Source: Silene latifolia (taxonomy: Eukaryota; Streptophyta; Magnoliopsida; Caryophyllales; Caryophyllaceae). Taken from it: DNA of 64,000 nucleotides. The notes under the pieces are model-generated. The model was not told where the DNA came from. It ran no database searches and saw only the letters and a program-made list of their open reading frames with translations. Made by a program: the position numbers and the translations under genes. Below are positions 36,190 to 47,994 of this stretch, piece by piece (the first letter of the stretch is position 1; the number at the start of each line of letters is the position of its first letter). Location of the stretch: assembly GCF_048544455.1 (NCBI RefSeq), contig NC_133538.1, forward strand, positions 451,559,311 to 451,623,310. The letters are read 5' to 3'.

Positions 36190-36206
36190 TGGCGCCGTTG
36201 CCGGGG
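36190..36206 (+). other. Element A primer binding site, tRNA-Asp type
   Basis: TGGCGCCGTTGCCGGGG is complementary to the 3' end of plant tRNA-Asp including CCA. It lies 5 bp past the LTR. Confidence 0.92.
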
Positions 36207-36309
36207 AGGCAATAGTCCTAATTTTAGTTGTTTTATTTTTAAGTCTTTCTTATTTTAAGGGACTTCTGTTCCTTAAACTTTTCTTATATTCTTTTTGTAG
36301 TTTCCTCTT

Positions 36310-38020
36310 ATGCGCAGGTCACAGGGTGGTGAACTAGTGCCATTTGACCCTGAGATAGAGAAATCCTTGCGCAAGTTGAGACGAACACAAAGAGTACTAC
36401 CGACAGAGGAAGAGCTGAGTACTCTGTCAAGCTATTACGAGAACAATCTGTTCGAAGAAGACCCACAGTCTTCACCCATTTCCACTTCTTCAGCCGAGAC
36501 AGTTACTTTTCCAGAAATTCCAGTCATGGCCAAGGAAGCGAGTATAGCTAGTCATTCTGAGTCGACAGCTGAAAACTTATATAAGGGGTTCGAACTACCA
36601 GGAGATGCCAGGAAGTTCGAACCAAAGCCTTCATACATTAGCATGGTTGAGAAGAACCGATTCGGGAGCCGCAAAAATGAAGATGCAGCTAAGAATATGG
36701 AAACCTTTATTGACTACTGCTGTTCCATACCCCCACCAGCCGGCGTGACCCAAGATCAGATCAAGGAGACCATGTTCATCTTCTCTCTTCGTGATGCCGC
36801 AAGGGAGTGGTATAGAGATTTGGACCGGACCGTTCAGGGGATCACCGATTGGAATTCATTGGCATTGGCATTCTAAAAGAAGTACTTTTCTGCTTCAAGG
36901 ACGATTGCTATTAGAGCTCAAATCACGGGCTTTAAACAAGGGCCAGATGAGAATTTCCAAGAAGCATGGGTTCGATTTAAGAAGTTGGTGCGAACCATAC
37001 CGCACCATGGGTTCGAAAAGTGGAGCTTGTGCAATCATTTCTACAATGGGTTGTACGACGATCAGAGGGCCATTTTGGATGCTGCAGCCAATGGACGATT
37101 CGCTGAAAATTTGGGAGCAACCAAGGGGTGGAAGATCATTGACGATCTAGCTACCCACAAGGCCGAGTATGGGAATTCTAGAGGAAACCAGAGGAGAGCT
37201 GCTGAATCTTCCTCTGTCGCTGCACTTGAGGCTCTTACTGCGAGATTTGACAAGTATGAGCTAGGAGGAGCTTCTAAGGTGGGATGTACCAGGTAAATGC
37301 TGTGTCAGACGGTCCTTTCGTCTGTGAAAGGTGTGGAGGTGAGGGCCATGTCTCGAAAAACTGCCCTAGTCCCTTTGAATCTTGTGTTGCCTTTCAACAC
37401 TATAGGCAGACCAACACCTACTATGAGACGAATACCCATCCAAACTTGAGTTGGAGGAGCCAAAATGTCCTGAATCCAACTCAACCTCCGCCGCAAAGAA
37501 AGAACCCTATGTGCCCCCTCATCAAAAGCAACAACAATATCGAAACCTCCTTATGTGCCGCAGCAGCAACAATCGCATAATTCTGAATTCTCTGAGCTTA
37601 AGAACTTGTTGCTAAAGGAGTCCCAAGCAAGAGAGTCCGGGATGAAGCTACTAGAGAGCCAAATTGCTCAATTGGCTAGCAAAAGCAACACTCGAGCTCC
37701 CGGACACTTGCCGACCCAAACTGAACAAAAGGAGACCCTAAATGCCATCACTTTGAGGAGCGGGTCCACCCTTGATGGTCCTGTCATGGTCGAGGACGCT
37801 GTTGAAAAAGATGAGCCTGAAACAAGTCAAAAGAAAGCTTCAACGAATAAATCAAAGAAACAGTCGTCTACCAGGTATATCAGTCGATCAACTGATATAC
37901 CTAGTCGATCGACTGAAGCACGGGTTATAGGAGCTTGAATCAGACATCTCGGTCGATCGATCCGAGGACAAAGTGGTCGATCGACCGAGATCGCTGCGAT
38001 CTTGAGGAATTTCGTCCTTT
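36310..38020 (+). pseudogene. Element A gag (Athila type)
   Basis: The frame starts at ATG 36310 (MRRSQGGELVPFDPE). The capsid region has AAREWYRDLDRTV and KKLVRTIPHHGFEKW, typical of Athila gag. A stop TAA at about 36874 is in frame with the continuation. The frame shifts near 37285, just before a zinc knuckle CERCGGEGHVSKNC, and again near 37560. The downstream linker (ESQIAQLASKSNTR, then GHLPTQTEQKETLNAITLRS) ends in a Ser/Arg-rich stretch whose DNA carries GTCGATCGAC palindromes (37880-37985). Gag would form the particle and bind RNA. Confidence 0.88.
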
Positions 38021-38128
38021 AATGCCAAATAATGCGAGACCACTTGTTTCGGGGTACCACGATCCCGAAGACTTTAGGGCAAGACCCAAGTCTTCTTTGG
38101 GTCGATCCCGGTCCCGAAGTTCGACCCA

Positions 38129-38936
38129 ATGACGGTTAATGGCTCACATTTGAGACGGTCTGAAGAGGGGTCTAGCTTCAACAAAGAGAAGGTGACGGAC
38201 TTTCAGCCTAAGTCCAAGGATGCCGGCGGGCGTGATTTGGAGGAGAAGGCTAAGATACTTTTTATAGCCCCTTACCCGGAGAGGCTAGTGCCGACCAAGG
38301 AACAGGTATCTTTCAGCAAATTTGAAAAAGTTATCCGTAGTCTGAATGTACAAGTCCCCTTCCTTGAGTTAGTAAACCAAGTGCCCGCTTATACTAAATT
38401 TATGAAACAACTTTTGTCCAAAAAGCGGTCACTTGAAACAGTGCACACTGTCGCACTTACTAAGGAGTCTTGCTCTTATCTCTGTCTCTGCACATGCGCC
38501 CCATAAGTTAGAGGATCCGGGTAGCTTTTCCGTCCCTTGCAAAATAGGCACCTTCTCAATTGAGAAGGCATTGTGTGATTTAGGGGCTAGTATAAGATTC
38601 ATGCCCTTGAGTTTAGCTAGGAAGCTTAAGTTGACCCGGTTTGCTATCACAGACATGACAGTTCAGATGGCTGGTCGATCTGCGGTCGAGCCTATAGGAG
38701 TCCTAGAGGACATACCCGTCCAAATAGGGAAGTTTTTCTTCCCTATTGACTTTGTTGTCCTTGACATGCCTGAGGATGCCCATATACCCATCATCCTAGG
38801 TAGGCCGTTTCGCACACTTCTTTGTGCGATTATTGACGTAGGCTCTGGAACTTTGACCTTCAAAGTTGGGAAACATTCTATTATCTTTGCCCAACTCGCT
38901 AAAAAGAAGGACCCCATGTGGCCTCATTACTTGTAA
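38129..38936 (+). pseudogene. Element A protease region
   Basis: Two overlapping frames (shift near 38440) give a retropepsin-like domain. DPGSFSVPCKIG precedes the active-site motif CDLGASIRFMP, followed by MTVQMAGRS, GVLEDIPVQIGKF and the flap-distal IPIILGRPF. Asp-Leu-Gly-Ala-Ser is a usual plant variant of the Asp-Ser/Thr-Gly aspartic protease site. No reverse transcriptase follows. Confidence 0.85.
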
Positions 38937-39071
38937 TACGGTTTACGAAAAGAAATCGTACTTTGTGCTCCCTGAATTGCTGTCTCTATTACTACTCTGT
39001 GCTAACCCCTCCGCCCCGTTGGGAGCGAAAGGGAGGAAGAATCTGTTGTTTTAGACATTGCAGGAGCCGGT

Positions 39072-39374
39072 TTGGGGAAGGATGAGCTGCAGGTCACTCT
39101 AGCTGCGACAAAGCCTATCATTCAAAGAGGAGGTCTTGGTTGCCTGAGCTATGGAATTGATGAGATAGTTGATGACGAGCCTGTCAAAGCGAAGGAGTCC
39201 GACTTGGATTCCGATGAGCCCAAAGAAACCCTTGATTGGGGAGATGACGAAGTTGATCTGTTGAGCTCTCCGACTGTCGAAGCTGAGAAGGGTGCAGCTG
39301 ATAAGATGAGCACCATTGAGGCTACCTCTAGTAGCCAGAAGCCGACGAAGTGGGCATACCGTGGTCCTTCTTGA
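39072..39374 (+). pseudogene. Element A acidic tail of gag-pro
   Basis: An acidic 100-residue stretch (KESDLDSDEPKETLDWGDD) ends with SSSQKPTKWAYRG. Element B has a matching end near 55550 (SSSQKPSEG), so this is the normal C-terminus of gag-pro in these elements and not the start of polymerase. Confidence 0.7.
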
Positions 39375-41607
39375 TCAACTATTAGTTGATCGAGCTCGTT
39401 ATCAACTTCATTTTATTTGCTTTTGTTAAAACAATTTTTATTGCTTTTTGTGTGCGCGAAAACTTCGCATTTAATTTTGTTGTTTAGGATTTTTAAGTAA
39501 TTTAGACTTTATTCTGGGTTTTGCGCAATTTTGGGCGCGTATTATTGTGCATTTGCAGGTTTTAGACCTCGGTAGCTCTAGTTATTGAGCTAATACGAAG
39601 AATTAAGATGTTGCAGCAGTGTTTTGATCGATCGGTGGCCTATATGGTCGATCGGCGATTTGCGAGTTTACGGAGCTACTGTTCACGCCCACTTGATCGA
39701 TCGACCGATCTTCTTGGTCGATCAACCACTGCTGCTGCTGTATTTGTTCACGACCTCTCCCCTGCTGTGTTTGGTCGATATGCGGACTTAAGGGAGTCTT
39801 CTACTCCACTATTATCTTCCGTAAAATTTATATATTTCTTCTGTTCTCTCATTTATGCACACTTTTACCGCTTCAAAATTGTTTTCTCAGTCTTATGCGT
39901 GGTATTTTTCTGTCTTTTCAGGCACTTATGGTAGCACTGCTAGCTACTGAAACCTCCTAGCTCACGCTGGTTTGGGGAGGTTTCCTTTGTGCTTAAAGTC
40001 TTGTGAGTTCCTGATTTCTTTACTTCATGTCATATTCATTTATTTCTCGCAAACTCCCATTTCTCTTTTCTTCATTATATGATTTTGCACAATGGGGACA
40101 TTGTGCGATTTGGTTTGGGGAAGGGTTTTGCGTCGCATATCATTTGCTTGCATTCACGTTTACATCTTGTCTTGCATTGTTGTTTATTTCTTCATATACA
40201 TCAAAAAATCCAAAAAAAAAAATTTCAAAAATTTCAAAAATTTTCCATAAAATGCACGTTTATTTTAGCATATAGGTCGAGTCGGAACGGTAGTATTTCT
40301 ATGATGATTTTGCATTTGCACCTGTTTTGCCCGAGCCTTGCTAGATTAACATGTTATTAGTAGAATCGTTTATGCAGATCTACGAGTTCTCGTTGAATTA
40401 CTTGCTGGACTTGAGACCTGACTTAGAAAATTGGCAAGCTACATCATACATTCTGAGAATTAGAGCCTATAACTGGTGACATCCATGACCGGTTCATTTA
40501 GGAATATGAGTAGTTCTCCTTATGAGACATGTTTCCTTAATTTGGATAAATATGAATTTGATCTACTTAATACCTGTATGCATTCGGTTTGTGGTTTGTT
40601 GACACATGTGGTAGAGGTCTTCCTTTATTCTTTTTCCCCATAAACTCCACACTACCAAAAATATCCTTTTTTGTCCCATTTACTACATCCTACATTTAGC
40701 CTGTCCTTTGTCAAGCTAGTAGTTTAGTTTTTGGGATTGTTACTCATTTTTGGTGGCATATGCTCTGTTGAGATGATGATTGGAAAATGAAAAAGGAAAG
40801 AAAGAAACAAAAGAAAAAAGAAAAAAAAAAAAGAAAAAGAGAAAAACGAATCGAAAAAAGAAAAGAAAAAAGAGTTCTGTACTATTCAAGGCAGTCGATC
40901 GACCGCCCAATTGGGTCGATCAACTGAAGATCCGAGAAAAAAAAAAGAAAAAAAGTCAATTCGCATAATTTAATCCTTATCTTTTGGCGATTTTTGCTCC
41001 CATGTTTCATTTATATTTTATGGGGAATTCTTTGATTTAGTATTTTGGAGACTGTGAGTTTTGTGCTTGCTATAGCACCGTTTCATTTGATTACGAGCAA
41101 GAAGTTGGATGTTGCTATATGGTTCCGTTTTGGTACTAGCTTGATCACCTGTACCTCCACTTTTCCATAATTATCTTTGCCTCTTCTTACCCATTACCTC
41201 ACATATCCCATATATACCTCGGCATGTGTCATTGGTCATCTGTTTGGTTGGAATGCATATGTACGGTCATAGAGATCACTTTCATATTCTATTGCTGGCA
41301 TGTCTTCATAGGTCGTAGTTAGGTGAGAATCACTACAAAATTAATTCTTTCTATCTTACATATATTCACCTGTATTTATTGAGCGATTTGAGCGACTCGT
41401 GAGAGTCCAACTTGATAAGTCTATACGGTTAGCAGTTCAGCATAATTTTAACGACTACATGACTCGTTTGCATGATTCACATTACTAATTGATTGTTGGT
41501 TGTGCATTAAATTTGGTTTAGGCTTAACAGTTTGCATTTCGCTCTGAGATTGAACTCGTTCCATTAGGTTATTAGATCGAGTCTAGTTCTTGCTTGGGGA
41601 CAAGCAA
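39375..41607 (+). other. Element A 3' noncoding region
   Basis: No gene is supported. It includes TCGATCGA sites (39624-39735 and 40893-40925), a homopurine AAAGAAAAAAG stretch (40780-40960) and the phrase ATAGGTCGAGTCGGAACGGT (near 40271). Elements B (near 59103) and C (63740-63765, reversed) share that phrase, so it marks the family. Confidence 0.7.
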
Positions 41608-41627
41608 GGGTTTGGTTTGGGGAAGTT
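41608..41627 (+). other. Element A polypurine tract
   Basis: GGGTTTGGTTTGGGGAAGTT lies directly before TGATGCGTG of the 3' LTR. The same tract precedes the LTRs of elements B and C. Confidence 0.85.
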
Positions 41628-43161
41628 TGATGCGTGTCTTTTATATGATGTTTTACATCCCATTTTACACGCATTTCAGAGCTCATTCTTGTAGTTTATG
41701 CTGCATTTCTCCCTATTTCCGTCTACTTCCGTATTTTGTACATTATTGCAAAAATGTGAAGAATCTAGCGGAAATCGAGTTAAATCCGTCCCCAAGTATC
41801 CTACATTGCATTTGACATGAAGTATTCACCCGAGGAACGAGCTTGGTGCGCATTTCAAGACCCAAAAGACAAGTCCACGAGTTTTAAGAAGTCAAGTAGC
41901 AGCTCAAGTAGTCGATCGACCATCACCCTCGGTCGATCGACCAATGTTCGGGTTCCAGAAGCTACTGTACACTGAGGACCAGTCGATCGACCACCTACCT
42001 TAGTCGATCGACCACAATGCTGTTCCAGACGTGAATTAAAAGACCGAGGAACTTGAAGCCCGTTAAGTTTAGGTTTTGGAATAATTGTTACGTGAACTTT
42101 CTATATAACGTAACTGAGAATACCTAGTTTGGCATTCAGTTTATATTCAGTTTTTCATCCAAGTTATTACCCAAGTTTTATTCAGTAATTTTCCGCATAC
42201 GGTTCTTGATAGATAGTTAGGGTTTGGGATTGTTGAGCATTGGATTTTCGGTTCATAATAACTAATCTTTCCTCTGCAATTCGGTATTCTTCTGCCCTAA
42301 TTTTAGTTCATCTTTATCTTATCAATAGTTTAGAATTGCTAGCTAGTTTCCCGCAACCAATTTTATTGTTTATGTTAATTGCTTTCTTTACCGTTTTAAG
42401 CATGAATTCAGTAGCTAGTTTCATCGTCAATGTTATTGTTTTCACCCTTAGCATGAGTAGCTAAATAATTTGTGCTAGGATGTAGGCGAATTGTAGCATA
42501 GGCGGCATTAGATTAGACACGGCCTGAACCCGCGTGTTGGTCGATCGACCACCTTACCCGGTCGATCGACTGACCTCGTGAGCTTATTTCGTTTTAATTG
42601 ATTTTAATTGTTGTATTTAACGAATCGAATGCATGCGACCAGTTAGATGCTTATTTTATGACTGACCCAATAGATCGAAAGATAGGGTAAGTTGTTAGAC
42701 CATCAATTGAATCGACTAAACTGTGCTAAGATCGAAAGATAGGTATAGTTTAGACCATTAGTCACTTTTCAGAACGAAAGTTAGTATTAGTGATATTAGG
42801 GACCTATAGCGAGATCTAAAGATGCTATTTGTTAAGAGTGGACCGAGAGGACCTCTTTGTTTCCCGCCTCACCTATGTTGACTCAGACCGACTTAGTTTG
42901 CTGCCGCCGAAGCTATAAAGAACCGATCATCCTAGTACCCCTTTCTTTATCTGTTAAACCGTCTTTTTAGTTTATTATCTTTATTTCTTCTTAGCTATAG
43001 ACCATCTCAACTCAACCCCCACAATTGTTACCTTAGACTAAATATAAATCAACTAGAATTTACATCTGCCTCCTTGTGGTTCGACCCTGTTACCACTAGC
43101 CTAGGTTAGTCTTAATAGGAATTATAAATTTTATCTTTGGTACTCACAACGATGGGTATCA
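41628..43161 (+). repeat. Element A 3' LTR (1534 bp)
   Basis: Same ends and order as 34653-36184, with few differences (for example GGTTCCGAAGCTATCAG versus GGTTCCAGAAGCTACTG). ATGAG and chromovirus RNase H follow it. Confidence 0.95.
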
Positions 43162-44834
43162 ATGAGACAGAGGAGGTGGATGGAGTTGATTGGCGATTAT
43201 GACATGGATATTATCTACCATGAAGGGAAAGCCAATGTTGTTGCAGATGCTTTGAGTAGGAAGAGTGTACATTCCCTGTGTAGAGCTCTATCTTTGATGA
43301 GGTTGAGAGATGAGGTGGGGAAGTTTGGGATACATATGATGCAGAGAGGGATGTTGTGGGAGATTTGACAGTTCAGCCTGATCTTTATGATGATATTCAA
43401 GGTAAACAGGCTTCAGATCCTAAGATGGTTGAGTGGAGAGCTGGAGTAGAGAAAGGGACAGTGTCCCGATTTTCTATTCATACAGATGGTAGTTTGAGGT
43501 TCGATGGTAGGTGGTGTGTCCCTGATGATGAGGAGCTGAAAAAGACAATCATGACAGAGGCATATTGTACACCGTATTCAGTACATCCAGGTGGTGACAA
43601 GCTATACAAGGATTTAAAAAACACGTTTTGGTGGCCTGGGATGAAGAAAGAAACAGCAGAGTTTGTGGCCCGTTGTTTGACATGCCAGAGAGTAAAAGGG
43701 GAACAGCGACGACCACAAGGTAAGATTCAATCTTTAGAGGTACCTGAGTGGAAGTGGGAATCCATTTCTATGGATTTTATCGTGGGTTTACCAAAGAGTC
43801 AACAGGGTAATAACATGATATGGGTGATAGTAGATCGACTGACCAAGTCAGCTCACTTTGTTCCAATGAAAGATACATGGACTAAGGCACAATTGGCTAT
43901 GGCTTATCGAAAGAATGTGCTAAAGTTACATGGAGTCCCTAAGGACATAGTGTCTGACAGAGATGCGAGGTTTATATCACGATTTTGGAAAGAGTTGCAG
44001 GAATCTTTGGGAACCACTTTGAAGATGAGTACAGCTTTTCATCCTGCGACAGACGGTCAGACTGAGAGAACAATCAAAACTCTTGAGGATATGTTACGAG
44101 CTTGTGTGATGGACGTTGGTGGTAGCTGGGAACAGAGGTTGGATTTGATAGAGTTTTCTTACAACAACAGCTATCACACTAGTATTGGCATGGCACCGTT
44201 TGAGGCTTTATATGGGAGGAGATGCAGGAGTCCGATTTGTTGGGACGATAGTGCTGAGGCAGTGGTTCTAGGACCAGAGATGGTACATGAGATGGTTGAA
44301 CACATTAAAATGATCAGGGAACGGATGAGAGCAGCTCAAGATAGGCAAAAGAGTTATGCAGATCTACATCGCCGGGATATAGAATTTCAGGTTGGGGATA
44401 AGGTTCTTCTGAAAGTGTCTCCAATGCGTGGGGTTATAAGATTTGGGAAGAAAGGAAAGTTGAGTCAGAAGTTCATCGGGCCATATGAGATCTTAGAGCG
44501 AGTTGGGGAAGTAGCTTATCGTCTGGCTTTACATGTTGCGTTAGAGAGAGTGCATAATGTGTTTCATGTATCGCAGCTGCGGAAGTATGTGAGTGACCCG
44601 TCACATGTGTTAGAGGCAGAGAACTTAGAGCTAGATGAGTCTTTATCATATCTTGAGGTACCTAAGCAGATTCTTGACCGGAAGGTTAGGAAGACTAGGA
44701 GTGGTGAGACAGTTTTGCTTAAGATCCTTTGGTCTAACCACGAGTCTGAGGAAGCTACATGGGAGGCAGAGGATGCCATGAGAGAGCGCTACCCTTTCCT
44801 TTTTGATCATGTATGTTTGGTTATGAGGACGTAA
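43162..44834 (+). pseudogene. Chromovirus RNase H end, integrase and chromodomain-like tail
   Basis: RNase H resumes after element A (IIYHEGKANVVADALSRKS). A one-base loss near 43350, compared with the left copy, shifts the frame; from 43356 a clean 492-residue frame follows. The integrase has its HHCC zinc finger (HPGGDKLYKDL...ARCLTCQ) and catalytic Asp (MDFIVGLP), Asp (SDRDARF) and Glu (DGQTERT) motifs. The GPYEILERVGEVAYRL region precedes a chromodomain-like end (VLLKILWSNHESEEATWE), which in chromoviruses can steer integration to marked chromatin. Apart from the single upstream shift, the integrase looks intact. Confidence 0.93.
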
Positions 44835-45067
44835 CCTTGTTTCTTTTAGGGGGGTAGGAGATGATCGCAAAGAGTTTTTAAGAGCTTTATACCCTTTTCA
44901 TGTTGTGTCGGTATAGTTGTTGTCGTTTGAGTTGGGCTGAGTTTGAATTAATAACATGTTTTATGTTGAGTTTTGTTTTGGGTGCTGAGTCGGGAGTGCG
45001 TAGTGTGAGTCCTTGTTTTGTTGTGGTTTGAACTTCGGGGACGAAGTTCTTTTTAAGGAGGGAAGAC

Positions 45068-46422
45068 TGTAATACTCCGTATTTATAAGTCTTTGGGTAC
45101 TCTATCGAGTAGGCCTTACTCTGTCGAGTAAGGGTGAGTTGCGTTTTAAAATAGTTTCTGACCTGTTGGGTACTCGATCGAGTAACTATGATACTCGATC
45201 GAGTAAGGGGGTACTTGATCGAGTACCTTAGCTACTCGATCGAGTAGCCGGTTTTCGGGGAGTTATTTCTCGGGTTTTGTTAATTATGCGATTAAGGTAT
45301 ATAATCTTTTCCGTCATTGTTCTAAACACTTTTCAAAACCTAATTTACTGTCAAGAGAGAAAGCAAAGTACATTCATCACCTTAATCGCATTGTTAGCAA
45401 ATCCCGGAGTTTGGAAGGTCGGATTTCATCGTTCTTTATACCGTTGTAATCCTTGCGTCAAGGGTAAGACCTATATACCATTTTTATACTGTTTCCTTAA
45501 AGTTGGTTAAACCCTAATTTGGGAATTGGGGGTTTTGTAGTATGTTATGCTTGGTAGTGATTATATGTTTGTATGTTAGGAGAAGGATTCGTAGAGAAAG
45601 CCTTTTGATATCAGCTGTGAGATCGTCTGATTGTTGTGCTTTCCAGGTAGGGTTTCCCTACTCAGTATTAGTTATATAATGTGTGGTGATTGTGCTGTAA
45701 TTAGTACTTGTTGTTTGGTTTCGTAACGGTTGTTGATTATTTATTGTTGATGGATCTGATTGTTTGTCGCTGGTTCTCGAGATGCGTTCTCGGCAGAGTG
45801 GAGTCACTTGCGGGAGTGGCTTCACGCCCTAGTTTCGCCCTCCGTGGAACCCGCCACGGGAGGGGATGTGCACATTAATGGGACAGGGTTATCGCTCGGT
45901 ATGATGAGCGAGGCTTAGGTGGGAACGGCTGCGGTCCCCCACTGGCAGGGCTGGTCCAGTGTATAGTCAGTGACGGAGATGGAGTGGAGTGGATGATTGT
46001 GTATGATTGTATGAGCTGTATTGTTTTCTGTTCAGTTGGTTATATGATTTATGTAAATAGTACTGACCTCGATTATTGTTTTAAAACCTGCGTTGATCCA
46101 TTTGGGGATGGTGAGCAGATATTGAGCAGGTATGAGATGAGTACTAGGATAGCTGGGATGTGCCACGATATGATGATAGAAGTCTTCCGCTGTAGCTTAG
46201 TAGTTTTCATGACATTTCAGTTAGATAAGTAAACAGTCAGTTTGAGAACATGTATTGTACTTTTGGTTTTGGTTTTGAGATTGCAACCTTTCACTAAGTA
46301 TTTCTATTTAAACGTTGTTTCTCTATTGTTTATTTGATTATTATTGCCTCGGGTAACCGAGATGGTAACATCCTTATACCTGGGTGGTCCTGGTAAGGCA
46401 CTTGGAGTATGAGGGTGTTACA
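45068..46422 (+). repeat. Chromovirus 3' LTR (1355 bp)
   Basis: TGTAATACTCC to GGTGTTACA, colinear with 20733-22089. It has the TACTCGATCGAGTA cluster at 45170-45247 (one site is TACTTGATCGAGTA). The polypurine tract AAGGAGGGAAGAC is at 45055-45067. Confidence 0.95.
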
Positions 46423-46655
46423 CCAGTAGCATATTATTATATTATCTTCAAACTTAATCTGACTTCTACTGTTGTTGCTTCATTTTTAATTTTAGTAGTT
46501 TTGCCTCTATTTTGCCAGTTTTTGCCTGCTTGAGTACGGTATTTTGGGATTAGCTTGTCATTTTTTGGCTGCGTGTTGCATTTTCAGAGGTTTGCATAAA
46601 TTACACTTTCTACTTTGTCTTCTTAAATGTGTTGTTGCTTGAATGTTCATTGAAT
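46423..46655. other. Flank between chromovirus and tandem repeats, nothing seen
   Basis: AT-rich DNA with no supported gene. It represents the host side of the chromovirus right boundary. Confidence 0.4.
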
Positions 46656-47048
46656 AAGGTCTGAGATTACAAAGAAGCAGAGAAACAAATTAAGAAGAAA
46701 CGAGCAAAATAGATGACTTTAACAACTTATAATGACCAAGTTTCACAAAACAAGCCCTTAGATTCACTGAATAAGGTCTGAGATTCACAAAACAAGGTCT
46801 GTGAATTCACCAGGTAAATGTATGAGCAAAATAGATGATTTTAACCACTTATAATGTCCAAGTTTCACAAAACAAGCCCTTAGATTCACTAAATAAGGTC
46901 TGAGATTCACAAAACAAGGTTTGTGAATTCACCAAATAAAGTATGAGCAAAATAGATGATTTTTACCACTTATAATGACCAAGTTTCACAAAACAAGCCC
47001 TTAGATTCACTGAACAAGGTCTGAGATTCACAAAACAAGGTCTGAGAA
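46656..47048. repeat. ~120-bp tandem repeat, block 1
   Basis: Units contain AATGACCAAGTTTCACAAAA, then CAAGCCCTTAGATTCACTGA, AAGGTCTGAGATTCACAAAA and AGCAAAATAGATGATTTTA. Starts are near 46728, 46849 and 46968, a period of about 119-121 bp. Short internal repeats of GATTCAC...AAGG give it a second periodicity. Confidence 0.85.
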
Positions 47049-47094
47049 TCTAAACCTTTTTATTTTCCCTGCTTTTGTGATTCCTAGATCTAAT

Positions 47095-47165
47095 TGTGTG
47101 ACCAAGATCAAGTGTCATTTCGCGAACTTTATGTCACTGAAAAACAAACAGCTATGGATTGAATA
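47095..47165 (+). pseudogene. Duplicated 5' exon fragment of F-box-like copy 2
   Basis: GACCAAGATCAAGTGTCATT, continuing TCGCGAACTTTATGTCACTG, repeats 48031-48090 almost exactly. Here it lies between the two tandem-repeat blocks and has no intact frame around it. Confidence 0.85.
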
Positions 47166-47394
47166 AGTTTTGTATCCTCTTCGTCATTATCATTGTGCTT
47201 AAATTACTTATTATTTTTGTTTTTATGCAGGTTTTATTCGTTTACTTAGCATAATCAAGCACCTTCGGAACGCCTAACATCAATTGAAAAGCAATTTTCC
47301 TGCTTCTTCGTACGGTTTTCCATCTTTCTTACCTATTATCACATAAATTAAGTTAATTTTTGTAGCTTATTGTTATAATGTAATGTTCTTTAAC

Positions 47395-47825
47395 CACTTA
47401 TAATGACCAAGTTTCACAAAACAAGCCCTTAGATTCACTGAATATGGTCTGAGATTCACAAAACAAGGTTTGTGAATTCACCAAATAAAGGTATGAGCAA
47501 AATAGATGATTTTAACCACTTATAATGACCAAGTTTCACAAAACAAGCCCTTAGATTCACTGAATAAGGTCTGAGATTCATAAAAAAAGGTCTGTGAATT
47601 CACCAAATAAAGGTATGAGCAAAATAGATGATTTTAACCATTTATAATGACCAAGTTTCACAAACAAGCCCTTAAATTCACTGAATAAGGTCTGAGATCC
47701 ACAAAACAAGGTTTGTGAATTCACCAAATAAAGTATGAGCAAAATAGATGATTTACCCACTTATAATGGCCAAGTTTCACTTAACAAGGTCTGAGATTCT
47801 CAAAACAAGGTCTGAGAATCTAAAC
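47395..47825. repeat. ~120-bp tandem repeat, block 2
   Basis: Further copies of the repeat at 46656, starting near 47402, 47524, 47647 and (shortened) 47764. The period is about 122 bp. Confidence 0.85.
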
Positions 47826-47994
47826 CTTTTTATTTTTCCTGTTTTTGTGATTCCTAGATCTAATTTTGTGACCCTCCTTCACCTTTGTTTATTTTCCCAG
47901 CTTGTTAGTCCAACTAACTAGGAATTTGGGTTTTGTATTTTCACATTTTTTTTGTTTAACTAATAGTTGTATTTCACTTGTTTCATAGACAAGT

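Larger units (their letters stand above)
34653..43161 (+). mobile_element. Element A: Athila-like gag-pro LTR retrotransposon without RT/integrase, 8509 bp
   Basis: Flanked by ATGAG duplications (34648-34652 and 43162-43166). The truncated chromovirus copy shows the empty site at 18856-18860. LTRs are 1532 and 1534 bp; the primer site matches tRNA-Asp, typical of Athila/Tat elements, and the polypurine tract is GTTTGGTTTGGGGAAG-like. The internal region codes only for gag and a retropepsin-like domain (36310-39374); the remaining 2.2 kb before the 3' LTR is noncoding. It therefore depended on enzymes from another element. Confidence 0.95.
20733..46422 (+). mobile_element. Ty3/gypsy chromovirus (Tekay/Del-like), split by two nested insertions
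   Basis: LTRs lie at 20733-22089 and 45068-46422. The primer site matches initiator-Met tRNA and the polypurine tract is intact. Order: gag, protease, reverse transcriptase, RNase H, integrase, chromodomain-like end. Removing the copia element (24455-33266) and element A (34653-43161) with one copy of each target duplication leaves about 8.36 kb, a normal size. Every gene has frameshifts. No clean 5-bp duplication flanks the whole element, because the left LTR is joined to a truncated second copy and not to unrelated DNA; CCAG occurs both before 18829 and after 46422. The Tekay/Del label rests on integrase-end features and LTR length and is tentative. Confidence 0.9.

Noticed and set aside
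40780..40968. Lys/Arg-rich 62-residue frame
   Set aside because: Homopurine tract in the element A 3' region; the same tract without this frame exists in elements B and C.
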